Shown: one piece after another, positions 43,815-52,327 of the stretch
How the letters are laid out: every line of letters starts with the position of its first letter
Position numbering within the stretch: the stretch's first letter is position 1
Assembly: GCF_029269745.1 (NCBI RefSeq)
Contig: NZ_JARJHT010000001.1
Coordinates: 62,001 to 126,000, forward strand
DNA length: 64,000 bases
Source: Polluticoccus soli
GTDB taxonomy: Bacteria; Bacteroidota; Bacteroidia; Chitinophagales; Chitinophagaceae
Direction of reading: 5' to 3'
Position numbers and translations under genes: made by a program
Notes under the pieces: generated by a model
Databases searched by the model: none
What the model was told of the DNA's origin: nothing
Seen by the model: only the letters and a program-made list of their open reading frames with translations

Positions 43815-44384
43815 ATGAGCAGGAAGCCCAAAAACGAACGACAAGAAGACGATAAAGACCTGCCGGGATATCCGCATTATCCCGAAAATGAGGATATAAC
43901 GAGACCGGAAAACAACACAGGAAAGGTTAACTTTACTGAGGAAAATATTACCCTGCCCGAAGCGCGCGATATACCCGGACAGGAAAATGTTACACCGCCG
44001 CCTCCGGGTATCATGGCCGATACCACCATCTCATCGATTGACGAGGAAGAGCTGGTGAGTGGCGACTCGCTAACTAAGACGGAAGATGAAGACGATGAAG
44101 TAAAAATAGTGATGGGCACTGAGGCGGATGTGACTGCAGAAGACCTGCTTTTACTGAGCGACGAGGACGATGCGAACATTGCACGTGGACAACTGGATGA
44201 ACTGGACGAGGATGGAGAACGACTGAGTGAGAACAGTGATTTTGATGATATGGGCAGCGACCTGGATGTACCTGGCAGCGAGAGTGACGACAAAAACGAA
44301 AAGATAGGTGAAGAAGACGAAGAGAACAATTACTATAGTTTAGGAAGCGAAGACAACGACAATATAACAGAGGGCACACCTTAA
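43815..44384 (+). CDS. acidic low-complexity protein
   Basis: 189 aa, strongly acidic from about residue 75 onward with Asp/Glu runs and no hydrophobic segment. The N-terminus contains DLPGYPHYPENEDI; I recall GYPHYP...EDI in other Bacteroidota hypothetical proteins, but no function is attached. No signal peptide, so it is probably cytoplasmic and largely disordered. The next gene encodes an even more acidic small protein, 31 nt later. Confidence 0.7.
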   Translation: MSRKPKNERQEDDKDLPGYPHYPENEDITRPENNTGKVNFTEENITLPEARDIPGQENVTPPPPGIMADTTISSIDEEELVSGDSLTKTEDEDDEVKIVMGTEADVTAEDLLLLSDEDDANIARGQLDELDEDGERLSENSDFDDMGSDLDVPGSESDDKNEKIGEEDEENNYYSLGSEDNDNITEGTP

Positions 44385-44415
44385 TCAATCATAAAAACAA
44401 TTTAAAACATCTACC

Positions 44416-44679
44416 ATGTTGACCAAGACTATTTCGCGGGAACCCGCCACAGCTGAACTGATGACCGCTGTTGAATGCATTGAACACAGCCGTGTACTCA
44501 TGCGCGCAGATCCGGACGAAGATGAGGATGATGATGACGATGACATTGATGACTTTGACGACATCGATGATGACGACCTGGATGCTGACGTCGATGATGA
44601 CGATGATATTGAAGTTGACGAAGACGACGATCTCGACTTCGACGATGATGAAGACGAAGATGATGACGATGATATCTAA
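44416..44679 (+). CDS. extremely Asp-rich small protein
   Basis: 87 aa. Residues 1-32 are ordinary (MLTKTISREPATAELMTAV, then ECIEHSRVLMRA). Residues 33-87 are almost only Asp and Glu with a few Ile, Phe, Leu and Val. The DNA there is a degenerate GATGAC repeat, which also opens the +1 frame at 44471 (rejected). It could bind cations or basic proteins; no family is recognised. Expression is supported by an ATG, a close upstream gene of similar bias and a downstream hairpin. Confidence 0.65.
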   Translation: MLTKTISREPATAELMTAVECIEHSRVLMRADPDEDEDDDDDDIDDFDDIDDDDLDADVDDDDDIEVDEDDDLDFDDDEDEDDDDDI

Positions 44680-44694
44680 CTAAGAGATAATCTC

Positions 44695-44730
44695 AACAAA
44701 GCGGCATAGTGATGACTATGCCGCTTTGTT
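44695..44730. terminator. bidirectional hairpin overlapping the APC permease stop codon
   Basis: A 15-bp perfect stem, AACAAAGCGGCATAG with its complement, and a 6-nt loop. On the minus strand the upstream arm is made of the last four codons and stop of the permease gene (44716-44730). T tracts are short on both sides. Confidence 0.75.
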
Positions 44731-46452
44731 ATGCTCGCTCAACTTGCTTTTCTTACGACCGTAAAGGAAATAAACGATGAGCCCAACCACCAGCCAAACA
44801 AGGAAACGTTCCCAGTTCGAAGTGCCTGATTCGCACAGCAGGTAGAAACAGCAGAGAAATCCAAGTACTGGTATCAGTGAGAATCCCTTCAGGAATGAGA
44901 GTACAGCCATAACGAGGAAAGCAATTGCAAACATCACATAAGGTACTTTTTCCCTTATGGCCTCCCAACCGGTTTTATCACCAGTATCAAAGAAAGCAGA
45001 AATGCCGCCGGGGTAGTACGTCACGAATAAGATCACTGTTGTCACAAACAACAACGGCACGATCCATCTACCACTTATATACGGTGTCTGAAATTTGCTA
45101 ACCGGTACTACCTGCTGCTCTCCACTTTCATTAACAATGTCGACGTTCGGTCTATGCACCGCATTCTTTCTTTGTTCCTGCAGGCGAAGGATACCGCCGC
45201 AGACCAATACAAAAGCAAACAAGGTTCCCACACTCGTCAGGTCTACTACCACGTTTAGATTTAAGAATAGTGCAGGAATACCAACCACCAAACCAGTAAG
45301 TATAGTAGAGAACGAAGGCGTCTTGTATTTCGGGTGTATCCGCGAAAAAACAGGAGGCAACAAGCCGTCGCGGCTCATGCTCATCCAGATACGGGGCTGC
45401 CCTAGCTGGAATACCAGCAACACACTGGCAGTGGCGATCACAGCGCTCACGGCAATAACGCCAGCCAGCCAGTCAAGCCCATTGGCTTCAAATACATAAG
45501 CCAGGGGATCACCCACATTCAACTCCGTATAACTCACCATACCCGTCAACACCAGTGCTATCAGCACGTATAAAATAGTACAAATGATCAGTGAGTTGAA
45601 CATAGCCTTTGGCAAATCGCGCTGAGGATTACGGCATTCCTCTGCGGTAGTAGATATAGCATCGAAACCAATGTAGCTGAAGAATACCGCGGCCGTACCA
45701 CCCAAAATGCCGGGAATACCATTTGGCATAAACGGTGACCAGTTATCTGGCTTCACATAAAATGCACCAGCCACTATCACTAAAAATATCACCGCCATCT
45801 TCAGTATTACCATCGCATTGGTGGTCCGCTTCGATTCTTTAATACCTACATAAATGATCGAAGTGATGATGACTGTAACTACGAACGCAGGTATGTCACA
45901 AATAAACCTCACCTCGCCAAACATGGGAGCTGTATTCCAGGCGGCTTTCGCGGCCTCCGTTGCGCCTTCTTGGGCGGTCCAATAGTCCATCGTAAGATAG
46001 TCCGGTATATGCATACCCAGCCCGTCGAGCAAACTCGTCAGGTAGTCGCTCCACGAGATAGCCACCGCAATATTACCGATGGCATATTCCATTAGCAGGT
46101 CCCAACCTATTATCCAGGCAATGATCTCACCAAAGGCTACATAAGAATAAGTGTACGCACTCCCCGATACCGGCACCATGCTAGCAAACTCAGCATAGCA
46201 AACGGCCGCGAAACCACAGGCTATTGACACAAAAAGAAACAGGAACACGATACCCGGACCACCGTCGAAGCTGGCCTTACCGATAGTTGAAAAGATACCC
46301 GCTCCCACAATGGCCGCGATACCCATAAACGTCAGGTCACGCGTAGTGAGCACTTTATGCAGGCCAGCTGAGCCATGTGCATCGGTCATGCCCGTGGCGC
46401 AATCTTTTTCAATCTGTTCAAGTGATTTTCGGCGGAATATGGATCGTGACAT
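44716..46452 (-). CDS. APC-superfamily amino acid permease (cationic amino acid transporter type)
   Basis: 578 aa with about 14 membrane segments, inner membrane. The first segment after a basic N-terminus carries FMGIAAIVGAGIFSTIG, the APC substrate-binding GAGIF motif. YSYVAFGEIIAWIIGWDLLMEYAIGN, FFSYIGFDAISTTAEECRNPQRDLPKA and ARIWMSMSRDGLLPPVFSRIHPKYKTP-like blocks mark the YfnA/CAT group. The two extra C-terminal helices also fit CAT proteins. It imports amino acids with protons; the exact substrate is unknown. Confidence 0.92.
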   Translation of the reverse strand: MSRSIFRRKSLEQIEKDCATGMTDAHGSAGLHKVLTTRDLTFMGIAAIVGAGIFSTIGKASFDGGPGIVFLFLFVSIACGFAAVCYAEFASMVPVSGSAYTYSYVAFGEIIAWIIGWDLLMEYAIGNIAVAISWSDYLTSLLDGLGMHIPDYLTMDYWTAQEGATEAAKAAWNTAPMFGEVRFICDIPAFVVTVIITSIIYVGIKESKRTTNAMVILKMAVIFLVIVAGAFYVKPDNWSPFMPNGIPGILGGTAAVFFSYIGFDAISTTAEECRNPQRDLPKAMFNSLIICTILYVLIALVLTGMVSYTELNVGDPLAYVFEANGLDWLAGVIAVSAVIATASVLLVFQLGQPRIWMSMSRDGLLPPVFSRIHPKYKTPSFSTILTGLVVGIPALFLNLNVVVDLTSVGTLFAFVLVCGGILRLQEQRKNAVHRPNVDIVNESGEQQVVPVSKFQTPYISGRWIVPLLFVTTVILFVTYYPGGISAFFDTGDKTGWEAIREKVPYVMFAIAFLVMAVLSFLKGFSLIPVLGFLCCFYLLCESGTSNWERFLVWLVVGLIVYFLYGRKKSKLSEHNKAA

Positions 46453-46509
46453 ATCGTAATAAAGCGAAAAATAGGCTAAAAAATCAATTCATCTATACCA
46501 GGCCAAACG

Positions 46510-46986
46510 ATGAAACCTCTGATAACAAGGTTTGTGCTTCCACTGTCGCTTATTTTCTTCATGCTATTTAATAAGTGGTGGCGTGTAGAGACCGACCTGG
46601 CAGTGAGTAATATGTATGGGTTTCCCCTACCTTATACAGCACCATGTGTGGGTGGCGGCGGTTGTGTGCAATACTTCCTGGTACCATTGGCAGCAGATCT
46701 TATTGTCTATTTCCTTGTGGTGTGGTTGTTCACCTGGCTTGTTTATCGCTTTCAAAAAATACATATTCCTCCTGCTATTGGTTATCTACTCTGGGCTATA
46801 AACATACTTTATTACATCCCCTCGGTTGCGTACAAAAATGTCACGGCCAACAATGAGTATTACTTAAAGCGTGAATTCAACATCTTCCGGGTGGTGCACT
46901 CTGGCTATTTTTTTGTGTGGGAGGAAGATCCTATCGTTGACTATTCGAAATATGGACCAGCAAAGGTTGCTAGTCAGCCAGAGTAG
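46510..46986 (+). CDS. hypothetical membrane protein
   Basis: 158 aa with three membrane segments (about 8-20, 55-82 and 90-108). A Cys-Val-Gly-Gly-Gly-Gly-Cys loop is present between the first two. No recognised family. The 3' end overlaps the convergent TonB-dependent receiver gene by 17 nt. Divergent from the APC permease gene. Existence is supported by a single uninterrupted ATG frame with membrane-protein composition. Confidence 0.65.
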   Translation: MKPLITRFVLPLSLIFFMLFNKWWRVETDLAVSNMYGFPLPYTAPCVGGGGCVQYFLVPLAADLIVYFLVVWLFTWLVYRFQKIHIPPAIGYLLWAINILYYIPSVAYKNVTANNEYYLKREFNIFRVVHSGYFFVWEEDPIVDYSKYGPAKVASQPE

Positions 46987-48907
46987 CGCGAACGCCCAGC
47001 AGCCAGTTAGTACCGGGCATAGGGCGGGCATTTACAACCTCATACCTTTGGTTCCATACGTTATTCACTTGTCCCGTCAACTGCAAAGGTTTGGAGCGTA
47101 TATACATTGTATAAAACAGCTGTAGATTACCCGTATTGTAAGGAAGAATGTAACCGCTTTCGTCAGTAGTATAGAACCTGTAACCCGTGTAGGTATGATT
47201 GTAATTCAAGTACAGCGACTTCCAGGTGAACCCAATATTTGCCTGGCCGTTATAGCGTGGAGCATATGGTATCTGTTTGCCTATACTACCATCTCCCGGC
47301 AGATCGCTTTCCTCCGTAGTAGAAAGCACATAAGCAGTGTTGACACCCAAATGCAGTTTCCATGCCTGTATGCGCCATTGCAATTTGTTTTCTGTTTCTA
47401 TCCCTCTACTGTGCACTGAGGCAATGTTGTGCGGCGTCCATACTGCCCCTCCAAACCATATGATCCAGTCGTCTATCAGCCTCGTGAACACCGACAGGTC
47501 ATGCGTAAGTACCAGCGCGTTTGATCCTCTAGTCTTCACTGCATAACCACCGTCAAAACTCCATCCCTTTTCCGGCTTCAACTCCTCGTTGCCACCCGGT
47601 TGGTAGTATAGCTCACTTAGCGTTGGGGCACGGTAGGTCTTTTGTGCATTGCCTCGTATCATTAGCCATGGTGCAATGGCAAAAGACCCATTAGCCCCCG
47701 GAAGCAATACAGATATATCATTGATCATTTCGCCCCGCAAACTGGCTGAGAAATTTAACCGGTCGTCCAGGTGCGTAAACGCATAAGCCATGGCAAGGGC
47801 TGCACGGTTCTGTGTTTTTGCGTCACTGTATTGCCCTCTTTCTAAAACAGAAATATGAACGGGAGTGAAGGCCAATAACTGGTGGTGTGCATTGAAACGA
47901 TATTTTACGCCAGCCTCGCCATATACCTGGCTTGTATTGTTGACCGACTTAAGCTGGATCGTAGTATCCTCATATACCATATTGTCGCGGATATACGCCA
48001 GTTTAGCATGAGTTGTGAGTTTAATACCAGTTCTGTTCCAGTCCAGTAAAAGCCTTAACGATTCATCGCGCCTGCTTTTTATCGACACCGGTTCAAACAG
48101 GGCACGCGGTATCTCCCTGTAATATTGCTGGTACCAACCCGTCAGGCTAATTGTGTTCCTGTCATCGATCTTATAGCCGCCGTTCAGCATGACCACACCA
48201 CTCTGCAGGTCGGAATTGAGCGTTTGCTTCCGGCTTTTATCTTCCGGATCGAAATAAGAGAAATCATTGCGCGCCGTCTGGCCAAAGGCATTAGCTGCGA
48301 CATACCATTTGCGCGTGCTTAAAGACGAGCGTAAACCCAGTTGATATTGACTATAGCTACCAGCTACCGCCGACACGGAATGTTGCGCCCGACCATTCGA
48401 ATCAAATACCGGTTTGTTGTTCTCGATCAATAATGCGCCCCCCACGTTGCCACTGCCCCATAGCGCCGATGAACTGCCGTATACTATATTGACCTTATCC
48501 ATCAGCGATACAGGCAGCAACGATATGTCAGACATACCTAATGCCGCATTTTGTATCGGTATACCGTTCCAGTATACCTGCGATTGAGCAGCCGAAGAAC
48601 CCCGAAAGTTGAGTGTAGATAGTGCATTAAAGCCATACGACTTGATGAATACCGGCGTTTGCTGCGCAAGCAAGTTGGCCATGTTTTGAAACTGGTATTG
48701 CTGCAGTGTAAAGCTATCTATGGTCGTTACTTTTTGCCCGGGAGAAAACGTATTTAGACGGTCGTCGTTAGATACAGGTTTATTCCTTCGTCCTTTTACC
48801 CGTATCTCACCAAGCGTATCGCGCACCTGGGCATTTGACACAAAGCCATAACACAGTGTTATCGCTAACACCATGCCTGCTTTTACTATGCCAGAGAACC
48901 GATACAT
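46970..48907 (-). CDS. BtuB-like TonB-dependent outer-membrane receptor
   Basis: 645 aa with a signal peptide (about 1-26). A plug domain (about 60-165) has FSPGQKVTTIDSFTLQQYQ, LSTLNFRGSSAAQSQVYWNGIPIQNA and IVYGSSSALWGSGNVGGALLIE. The remainder is a 22-strand barrel typical of the BtuB/FepA size class. It is the last gene of a four-gene minus-strand operon preceded by a B12 riboswitch, so cobalamin or another corrinoid is the expected substrate, energised by TonB. It lies 6 nt downstream of the YncE-like gene. Confidence 0.9.
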   Translation of the reverse strand: MYRFSGIVKAGMVLAITLCYGFVSNAQVRDTLGEIRVKGRRNKPVSNDDRLNTFSPGQKVTTIDSFTLQQYQFQNMANLLAQQTPVFIKSYGFNALSTLNFRGSSAAQSQVYWNGIPIQNAALGMSDISLLPVSLMDKVNIVYGSSSALWGSGNVGGALLIENNKPVFDSNGRAQHSVSAVAGSYSQYQLGLRSSLSTRKWYVAANAFGQTARNDFSYFDPEDKSRKQTLNSDLQSGVVMLNGGYKIDDRNTISLTGWYQQYYREIPRALFEPVSIKSRRDESLRLLLDWNRTGIKLTTHAKLAYIRDNMVYEDTTIQLKSVNNTSQVYGEAGVKYRFNAHHQLLAFTPVHISVLERGQYSDAKTQNRAALAMAYAFTHLDDRLNFSASLRGEMINDISVLLPGANGSFAIAPWLMIRGNAQKTYRAPTLSELYYQPGGNEELKPEKGWSFDGGYAVKTRGSNALVLTHDLSVFTRLIDDWIIWFGGAVWTPHNIASVHSRGIETENKLQWRIQAWKLHLGVNTAYVLSTTEESDLPGDGSIGKQIPYAPRYNGQANIGFTWKSLYLNYNHTYTGYRFYTTDESGYILPYNTGNLQLFYTMYIRSKPLQLTGQVNNVWNQRYEVVNARPMPGTNWLLGVRATLAD

Positions 48908-48913
48908 GCTTGT

Positions 48914-50002
48914 TTACTTATTGTCGAAATAAAAGTGACCGGGCCCTATACCTACCGCAAATTCTTTTTCCTTCTCGCCTGCGTTACTGTATATCAACAC
49001 CGAACCTTTCTGAATAAACCCTTTAGGGTCGCCGATGTATAGTTTATCAGTTACCGGCTCTACACCCAGCGCCCAGAAATACTGGTATTGCTTTGCAGCA
49101 ATGAACGGCTGGGCAGGTATCGCAGCATCCAGGATGCCCATCCTGTAAATGCCATTATACTCGGTACTACCTTTATAGTTTACCGAAATAAAATACAGTT
49201 CATCGCCAACGGTATTTGTCACCAGGCGTATCGGATCTGCTTTTTCTGGGAACTGATACACAGCCAGGGTCTGTCCATTTGCCGGGTCTATTCTCGTTAA
49301 AGCAGCACGCTTACCTTTAGTCACATTGCCCGACAATATCCAAAGCATATTGAACTTGTCGGTAATGATAGAATGAGGAGCGTAGCCGCCCACAGTTATT
49401 TCCTGTTCTATCTTGTCTGTAGCTGGATTGAGCTTGTATATCTTATTCACAGCCGTATCCCAGGTACAGAAATACGCTGCTCCTTTATAGAACAGCATTG
49501 CCTCCGTATTCTGTGCCGGCATATCCATCGAACCCGTTACCTCATAGGTTTGCGGATTGATGGTGTATACCTTATTGGAGAACAGTGTTGAAACGTAGGC
49601 CTTGGTATCGCTTACCTGGAGGATGTGACGAGGCTTGGGAACCGATATAGAAGTCACCTGCTTTTTGCTGGCCGCTTCTATTACGACGACCTTATCGGAG
49701 TTGTTTATGCAGAGGAACAATTTATCGCCGATGCGCTGCATGCTTTCAAACACATCACCTAACGGTTGACCATTTATGGCTTGGTAAATATCGTTGCTGA
49801 TCTGTCCGTCGTTAGACTGGTACACACTCAAAGAAGCATTGCCATTGCCAAGGCTGCCTTCGCATACTATGTACACGTTGCCCGCCGTGTCAGTATTGAC
49901 GGGCAATGCAGGTTCTGCGGGCTTGTCTTTTACGCAGGCGCTGAAGAAGATCAGCAGCGCCATGCAATATGCTCTTATAATTTGGTGATCTTTTCTACCC
50001 AT
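48914..50002 (-). CDS. YncE/BtuG-like beta-propeller lipoprotein
   Basis: 362 aa. The lipoprotein signal FFSAC places Cys at about residue 22. The start at 50002 overlaps the upstream gene by 28 nt but supplies the basic n-region (RKDHQIIR); ATG 49963 would remove it. The mature protein has repeated propeller blades (GNVYIVCEGSLGNG, VVVIEAASKKQV, KAYVSTLFSNKVYTINPQTYEV, YAPHSIITDKFNMLWILSG). In Bacteroides, BtuG is such a propeller that binds B12 tightly and caps BtuB. The operon position here makes BtuG the best analogy; that role is inferred. Confidence 0.82.
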   Translation of the reverse strand: MGRKDHQIIRAYCMALLIFFSACVKDKPAEPALPVNTDTAGNVYIVCEGSLGNGNASLSVYQSNDGQISNDIYQAINGQPLGDVFESMQRIGDKLFLCINNSDKVVVIEAASKKQVTSISVPKPRHILQVSDTKAYVSTLFSNKVYTINPQTYEVTGSMDMPAQNTEAMLFYKGAAYFCTWDTAVNKIYKLNPATDKIEQEITVGGYAPHSIITDKFNMLWILSGNVTKGKRAALTRIDPANGQTLAVYQFPEKADPIRLVTNTVGDELYFISVNYKGSTEYNGIYRMGILDAAIPAQPFIAAKQYQYFWALGVEPVTDKLYIGDPKGFIQKGSVLIYSNAGEKEKEFAVGIGPGHFYFDNK

Positions 50003-50970
50003 TTGTTACCCTTGCTATCACTCAGCACAACCAAATAAATGCCTTTGGTATAGCTATCCAAAAATATCTCAGCTGCTCCAGAGGTCAAACTGATAGTGGT
50101 CAATTGCTTGCCCGAAATATCCGTCAGCATAGCCTGCATCGGCTCATCACTGGTCAACACGAGGCGGTCTGTTGCAGGGTTAGGATAAACCACGTAGTTC
50201 TTTTGTACACCGGGGGTACCTATACCCATTGGAAACAACCCATGCTGGTAAAATGCCCCGACTGCATCGAGGTCGAAGCCTCCTGTTGGGAATGGTGTGG
50301 GATAAGGTTCGTTGATGACGTTCCCTTCGCTATCATACGAAGCATGACCACCGGTAGACCCAACAACGTCTACAAGACGCACATGGGTAATGCTATTTAT
50401 ATCGAGACCTGAAGTACCTGTCAGTTCCTGCAGGTCGAAAGGCACACCATAACCGCCAAGGTATTTGCCTGCAAGGTTGTTGATCAGCCTTGCATTCATA
50501 TACACACCAGCGCCCGGTACTTGTGGAGATGTGGGTGCATTGCAGATCGCGGGAAACCGGAAAAAGTTAACACCGTCCGAACTCACTTCAACGAAAGCTA
50601 ATTCAAGAAAGGCCATCTCAGGGTCTTGCGGGTTTGGAAATGCATTCTCAAACACTGCAAAGTCAGGACCGGCACCGTCGTAGAGCGGTTTCGCAAAAGT
50701 AAGTGTAGCCACCCCGCTGTCGCCAATACTTACAGGAACTGCATCAGCAATTCCAATAGCCCAGCTGCTATCGCCAGATGTAACATAACCCTGGCTCTTA
50801 TCATTGATATCGGTCCACCCACGCTGCAGCGCGCAACCAGTGGCCCAGCCGGTGAACTTACCGCTGGTTTTAGATATCGCGGTTGTTCCGGCAACACCGG
50901 CCTGCGGTGCAAACTGCGCAGTGGCAGTTTGCACCAGGCAAAGTGTTATCAGAGAGAGAATTGTACGCAT
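49975..50970 (-). CDS. T9SS type-A surface protein in the B12 operon
   Basis: 331 aa with a signal peptide (ending TATAQ, about 19). The conserved body has FTGWATGCALQRGWTDI, GPDFAVFENAF, AFVEVSSDGVNFFRFPA and GFDLDAVGAF, a form often annotated only as cell surface protein beside Bacteroidota B12 receptors. The last 75 residues are a type-A sorting domain (YVVYPNPATDRLV, SGKQL, YTKGIYLVVL). It is predicted to be displayed by T9SS and may capture corrinoids. It lies 2 nt after the DUF4465 gene and overlaps the propeller gene. Confidence 0.85.
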   Translation of the reverse strand: MRTILSLITLCLVQTATAQFAPQAGVAGTTAISKTSGKFTGWATGCALQRGWTDINDKSQGYVTSGDSSWAIGIADAVPVSIGDSGVATLTFAKPLYDGAGPDFAVFENAFPNPQDPEMAFLELAFVEVSSDGVNFFRFPAICNAPTSPQVPGAGVYMNARLINNLAGKYLGGYGVPFDLQELTGTSGLDINSITHVRLVDVVGSTGGHASYDSEGNVINEPYPTPFPTGGFDLDAVGAFYQHGLFPMGIGTPGVQKNYVVYPNPATDRLVLTSDEPMQAMLTDISGKQLTTISLTSGAAEIFLDSYTKGIYLVVLSDSKGNKWVEKITKL

Positions 50971-50972
50971 GG

Positions 50973-51965
50973 TTATTGTTTTACAAAACGCACGCTAGCT
51001 TTTTGCGACTCACCCCACATGTTCAGCAGGTAAGCACCAGCAGGCAGCGACGAAACCGGGAGCAAATTTACTCCTTCTTTTGCTTCAAAGCCGGCAACTA
51101 CCCTACCCGTCATGTCGGTGATCTGCAAATGCCTGATCTTGTCGTCTTTCAGTTCAACGAACAATTGACCGGCAGCCGGGTTAGGGTAAACTTTTGCGGC
51201 GTGTGTTGATGGTGATGAAGCTACAGAGGCTGTTTCGTAGGTGGTAAAATCGTCAATAGCATAGTATCCGGGGGTATTCATACCGAATGCACCCATATCA
51301 GATGAAGTCAGTTCGATCTGCAGGCTGTCTACGTTACCCAGTGTCAACAGGTTGACCCAGCGCCAGCCGCGATAAATAGTATCTTTAGTGTTGTCAGAAC
51401 TGGTGAAGTCAGCCAGGTATTCCTGAACGCTATCTGTTTTCAACGCACCATCCAGGTAACCACGTACAGTAATAACCAAATAGTCAGAATCGTTGCCTGA
51501 AGCGCCACCAAATTTCTTGGCAAACATGTCGCCATCGCGCATGCTGTAATAAGCATAGGCAGTGTTGGCCAGGTAGAAACCATTTACTGGTTTACCAACT
51601 GCTTTGCCTTTCAAGTAAATTTTATTCATCACATCCCAGCCAATGATATATTGAGAAGAGCCGTTATGTCCTTTTCCGGTAATAGCCGAATATTGGTTTG
51701 TATAACCAGCGGTCAGGCTATCGGTCATATTGCTATAAGCAAAACCGCTTTGCCAGTACTGCCATCCGCCGGGGAAAGTATCGTAAACGCAAGGAAAGTG
51801 CGCCAAGCCGTCGTCAAAGCCCAGGTCATCGCCATAAGAGCTGTAGTTAACGTAAAAAGTGTCTGCTTTTGGCAGCGTCAAAGTATCGAAGCTGGCAACA
51901 GTCTGCGCCTGCGCGCTGACGCCCAGAAAAAGAGCAATAATGGTTAAGAGTGTAAAATTGCGCAT
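50973..51965 (-). CDS. DUF4465 protein with T9SS sorting domain, first gene of the B12 operon
   Basis: 330 aa with a signal peptide (ending VSAQAQ, about 20). The DUF4465 body (about 25-245) shows SGFAYSNMTDSLTAGYTNQYSAITGKG, FYLANTAYAYYSMRDGD and GYYAIDDFTTY. The C-terminal 75 residues are a type-A T9SS domain (KVYPNPAAGQLF, MTGRVV, LPAGAYLLNM). DUF4465 proteins are repeatedly encoded in B12 riboswitch loci of Bacteroidota, and I recall that some bind corrinoids at the surface. It is the first gene after the riboswitch, whose control it should share with the next three genes. Confidence 0.85.
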   Translation of the reverse strand: MRNFTLLTIIALFLGVSAQAQTVASFDTLTLPKADTFYVNYSSYGDDLGFDDGLAHFPCVYDTFPGGWQYWQSGFAYSNMTDSLTAGYTNQYSAITGKGHNGSSQYIIGWDVMNKIYLKGKAVGKPVNGFYLANTAYAYYSMRDGDMFAKKFGGASGNDSDYLVITVRGYLDGALKTDSVQEYLADFTSSDNTKDTIYRGWRWVNLLTLGNVDSLQIELTSSDMGAFGMNTPGYYAIDDFTTYETASVASSPSTHAAKVYPNPAAGQLFVELKDDKIRHLQITDMTGRVVAGFEAKEGVNLLPVSSLPAGAYLLNMWGESQKASVRFVKQ

Positions 51966-52097
51966 ATATCAATTGGTTTTTAAATACAATCTCAATTGCG
52001 GCTACGGGGGACACTGATTGGTATAAGAAAAAGCTGGAAGAGCCTTTATTTTACCTTGCCTTTTTTCCCGAAAGCAGCGATAACTAACGTTTTTTTC

Positions 52098-52262
52098 TAA
52101 AGGCAGGTCTTCTGACTTACTTCACCTTTTGCGGCCTTCCCGTCATTAAAAGACAGTGGCTCAGGTAGCAAAAGGCTGTTATGAAGCTTACAGCATCGGG
52201 TAATGTCCAGGATTCTCACCTGGTTCCCTTTTCATCCCGCCAAACGGCAGGAACCTTTGAGA
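52098..52262 (-). ncRNA. cobalamin (B12) riboswitch
   Basis: Read on the minus strand it has the class landmarks in order: P1 start AAAGGTTCC, the GGGAACCAGGTG then GAGAATCC block, GCCACTG, GGGAAGG, and the closing AGTCAGAAGACC followed by CCTTT to pair with AAAGG. It lies 133 nt upstream of the DUF4465 gene. B12 binding normally represses the downstream transport genes. The expression platform between 51966 and 52097 is not obvious; no clean T-tailed terminator is seen, so control of ribosome access is possible. Confidence 0.95.
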
Positions 52263-52265
52263 TTG

Positions 52266-52296
52266 CAAATGTAGAGTTCAAAAACAGATTTCCAAA
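52266..52296 (-). promoter_or_regulatory. promoter of the B12 operon
   Basis: On the minus strand: TTTG (52296-52293), a 19-nt spacer, then TACATTTG (52273-52266), an exact TAnnTTTG element. The predicted start near 52259 coincides with the first bases of the riboswitch aptamer. Confidence 0.82.
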
Positions 52297-52327
52297 AAAA
52301 CTTTTCTAACGGGTAAGGCACACCAGC

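Noticed and set aside
43877-44329. 150-codon Ser-rich minus-strand frame opposite the acidic gene
   Set aside because: Ser/Ser-rich sequence is the expected complement of GAT/GAA/GAC codons.
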